47,240 nt of DNA, taken from Bordetella pseudohinzii (GTDB lineage Bacteria; Pseudomonadota; Gammaproteobacteria; Burkholderiales; Burkholderiaceae_B). How positions within the stretch are numbered: position 1 is the stretch's first letter; each line of letters opens with the position of its first letter. Below the pieces are notes generated by a model. That model was not told the DNA's origin and did no database searches. It worked only from the letters and a program-made list of their open reading frames with translations. The stretch lies in assembly GCF_000657795.2 (NCBI RefSeq), contig NZ_JHEP02000021.1:1-47240 (forward strand). Reading direction: 5' to 3'. Made by a program: the position numbers and the translations under genes. This document shows, piece by piece, positions 45,373 through 47,240 of this stretch.

Positions 45373-46227
45373 ATGCAGGCACTCTGGATGTTGTTGGCAT
45401 CTGCCATGTTCGCCATCATGGGGTCGTTCGTGAAGCTATCGACCGAACACGGCGCCTCCCTGGCCCAGGTCGTCCTGTTTCGCGGGCTGCCGTCCATCAT
45501 CCTGCTGCTGATCTGGGCCCGCGCCGCGCGCCAATCCATCGTGCCCAATTCCTGGCGCCTGCATGTCTGGCGCAATCTGTCGGGCGTGACGTCGATGTGG
45601 CTGGGCTTTTATGCCATCTCCCACCTGCCGCTGGCCACGGCCACCAGCCTGAATTACACCGCGCCGCTGTTCATCGCCTGCTGGATGCTGGGCTGGGGCG
45701 GGGCGCAGCGCGACCTGGTGCGCGTTGTGGCCGTGGTGCTGGGTTTTCTGGGCGTGATCGCCGTGCTGCGGCCCAGCATCAATGACGACCAATGGCTGGC
45801 CGCGCTGCTGGGACTGTTGGCCGGCGCCTTGTCGGCCATCGCCATGATGCAGATCCGCCAGCTGGGGCGCGTGGGCGAGCCGGAGTGGCGCACGGTGCTG
45901 TTCTTCTCGCTGGCCGTATGCCTGAGCAGCGTGGTCGGACTGGCCCTGCAAGGTTGGGGCAGCGCCGATCTGATGGGATACTTCGCCCTGGTGGGCGTGG
46001 GCACCGCCGGCCTGTTCGGCCAGCTCGCCATGACGCGCGCCTTCGGGCACGGTTCGGCCCTGCTGACCGCGGCGCTGCAATACACCACGATTATTTTCGC
46101 CGCCTTCATCGGCGTGGGCGTCTGGGGCGACATGCTCGACAGCCTGGCCTGGGCCGGCATGGGCCTGATCATCGCCGCGGGCCTGCTGTCGGTTTGGCGT
46201 ACCATGCGGGATCCGGCGCAGGGCTGA
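45373..46227 (+). CDS. EamA/DMT-family permease (RhaT-like)
   Basis: The product has 284 residues and about ten membrane helices. It starts with MQALWMLLASAMFAIMGSFVKL and carries the family motifs RNLSGVTSMWLGFYAISHLPLATATSLNYTAPLF and AFGHGSALLTAALQYTTIIFA. The substrate is unknown. It is 31 bp upstream of the sulfurtransferase gene on the same strand and may share its transcript. Confidence 0.9.
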   Translation: MQALWMLLASAMFAIMGSFVKLSTEHGASLAQVVLFRGLPSIILLLIWARAARQSIVPNSWRLHVWRNLSGVTSMWLGFYAISHLPLATATSLNYTAPLFIACWMLGWGGAQRDLVRVVAVVLGFLGVIAVLRPSINDDQWLAALLGLLAGALSAIAMMQIRQLGRVGEPEWRTVLFFSLAVCLSSVVGLALQGWGSADLMGYFALVGVGTAGLFGQLAMTRAFGHGSALLTAALQYTTIIFAAFIGVGVWGDMLDSLAWAGMGLIIAAGLLSVWRTMRDPAQG

Positions 46228-46258
46228 TGTTCTGCGGCCTGTTGTAGAGGAAGCCTCC

Positions 46259-47107
46259 ATGACCAAGACCTTGATTTCCGTCGCCGACCTGGCCGCCCGG
46301 CTGGGCGAGCCCGATTTGCGGATTTTCGATGTGCGCCACGACCTGACGGACCACGCCGTCGGCCCGCGCGCCTACGAGCAGGCGCATATCCCGGGCGCGC
46401 GCTACCTGAACCACGAAACCGAGCTGTCCGCCGCGCGCACCGGCAAGAATGGCCGCCATCCCCTGCCGGACCGCGATCTTGTCGCCGGCCTGATGGCCGC
46501 GCATGGCATCAAGCCCGCCACGCTGGTGGTGGCCTATGACGCCAGCGGCGGCATGTACGCCGCCCACCTGTGGTGGATGCTGCGCTGGATAGGCCATGAG
46601 CGCGTGGTCGTGCTCGATGGCGGCTGGCAGGCCTGGACGGCCGCCGGCCAGCCCACCGAAAGCGGCGCCGCGGCGTCCCTGGCGCCCCTGCCCGGCGTGA
46701 AGGCGGCCGAGCCCCTGGCCGGCGTCGTGGATGCCCAGGCCGTGCTGCAGAACATCCCCAAGCAGGTTTTTACCGTGATCGACGCGCGCGCGGCCAACCG
46801 CTATCGCGGCGAGGTCGAGCCCATGGACCCGGTCGCCGGGCATATTCCCGGCGCCCTGAACCGGCCCAATGTCGAAAACCTGGGCCCCGAGGGGCGCTTC
46901 AAGGATGCCGCGCAGCTGCGCGCCGAATTCAGCGCCCTTCTGGAGGGCCGGGACCCGCAAGCCATCGTGCATCAATGTGGTTCGGGCATCACCGCTTGCC
47001 ACAATCTGCTGTCCATGGAGATTGCCGGCCTGGGCGGTTCGCGCCTGTATCCGGGCTCCTGGAGCGAGTGGTGCGCCGATCCCGCGCGGCCCGTCGCCAA
47101 GGGCTGA
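46259..47107 (+). CDS. sseA: Sulfurtransferase (3-mercaptopyruvate/thiosulfate type)
   Basis: The product has 282 residues and two rhodanese domains. The first (about 5-140) is inactive and carries IFDVRHDLTD and HIPGARYLNHETELSA. The second (about 160-280) carries VIDARAANRYRG and the active Cys, C240, in QCGSGITACHNL. The CGSGITA loop matches the 3-mercaptopyruvate branch (CGSGVTA) better than thiosulfate rhodaneses. It transfers sulfur from mercaptopyruvate to a thiol acceptor in the cytoplasm. GAGGAAG lies about 6 bp before the ATG. Confidence 0.93.
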   Translation: MTKTLISVADLAARLGEPDLRIFDVRHDLTDHAVGPRAYEQAHIPGARYLNHETELSAARTGKNGRHPLPDRDLVAGLMAAHGIKPATLVVAYDASGGMYAAHLWWMLRWIGHERVVVLDGGWQAWTAAGQPTESGAAASLAPLPGVKAAEPLAGVVDAQAVLQNIPKQVFTVIDARAANRYRGEVEPMDPVAGHIPGALNRPNVENLGPEGRFKDAAQLRAEFSALLEGRDPQAIVHQCGSGITACHNLLSMEIAGLGGSRLYPGSWSEWCADPARPVAKG

Positions 47108-47141
47108 CGCCCGCGCCATGGCCCGGAGGGGCCGGGCCGAC

Positions 47142-47169
47142 AAACCCCTGGCGTTTGCCAGGGGTTTTT
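47142..47169. terminator. Bidirectional terminator after the sulfurtransferase gene
   Basis: AAACCCCTGGC (47142-47152) pairs with GCCAGGGGTTT (47157-47167) around GTTT, followed by a T-run to 47169. It separates the sulfurtransferase gene from the convergent outer-membrane protein gene. Confidence 0.9.
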
Positions 47170-47183
47170 CTTTTGCCCCGCCG

Positions 47184-47240
47184 TCAGAAGGCCCAGCGGG
47201 CGTTCAAGGTGACGGTGTGTTGCTGCGATCGGGAGGCGAA
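47184..47240 (-). CDS. C-terminal fragment of an outer-membrane beta-barrel protein
   Basis: The last 18 codons before a TGA at 47184-47186 read FASRSQQHTVTLNARWAF on the minus strand. Alternating polar and hydrophobic residues ending in a C-terminal Phe are the BAM-recognition signal of outer-membrane barrels, for example TonB-dependent receptors. The gene runs past the right edge of the window, so the type cannot be settled. Confidence 0.7.
   Translation of the reverse strand, partial: FASRSQQHTVTLNARWAF

Overview
The window is high-GC chromosomal DNA from a betaproteobacterium. The gene families, the purD-hemF-nadD-rsfS-rlmH-maf order and the general style fit the Alcaligenaceae (Bordetella/Achromobacter group). 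That placement rests on recognition of families and gene order; no search was run. Coding density is about 90-95%. I see no rRNA, tRNA, insertion sequence, prophage or CRISPR array, and base composition gives no clear sign of recent transfer. About 40 protein genes are supported, including one 50-residue lipoprotein and the last 18 codons of an outer-membrane protein cut by the right edge.

Layout. (1) 1-3.8 kb, minus strand: an MHS-type MFS transporter and an acetylpolyamine-amidohydrolase-like enzyme, then a strong terminator and a LysR regulator. (2) 3.8-7.2 kb: a methyltransferase with a regulatory domain, divergent from a YheO/DauR-like regulator and a serine/threonine (hydroxyaspartate) dehydratase. 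(3) 7.2-12.1 kb: a C4-dicarboxylate uptake module. The dctB-dctD sensor/regulator pair is divergent from dctA, which has a textbook sigma-54 promoter and a probable DctD site. (4) 12.2-17.3 kb: a housekeeping block on the minus strand (maf, rlmH, rsfS, nadD, hemF, purD) and a separately terminated yebC. (5) 17.5-21.7 kb: a HerA-like ATPase, a tiny His/Tyr/Pro-rich lipoprotein, a SpuC-like omega-transaminase and a GhrA-like reductase.

(6) 21.8-35.2 kb is the most interesting part. It is a ten-gene minus-strand operon: peptide-type ABC transporter with binding protein, two permeases and a fused ATPase, GABA-type transaminase, small cupin, second acetylpolyamine amidohydrolase, M20 carbamoylase-like hydrolase, EamA permease and aldehyde dehydrogenase. 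A GabR/MocR-type regulator faces it. Together with the neighbouring SpuC-like transaminase these enzymes could carry an N-acylated diamine to GABA and on to succinate. That route is inference.

(7) 35.3-41.2 kb: a D-malate/tartrate dehydrogenase, then a MarR-controlled tripartite multidrug exporter (NodT-type lipoprotein, EmrA, EmrB) with two matching candidate MarR operators. (8) 41.3-47.2 kb: three separate EamA/DMT permeases, a quinone oxidoreductase, HtpX protease and a mercaptopyruvate-type sulfurtransferase.

Most of the window is well-known biology. The parts that deserve a second look are the acyl-polyamine/GABA operon with its regulator, the paired MarR operators, the sigma-54 dct control region, a probably leaderless regulator gene and several perfect hairpins without U-tracts. 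I do not see a clearly new class of defence or mobile system.
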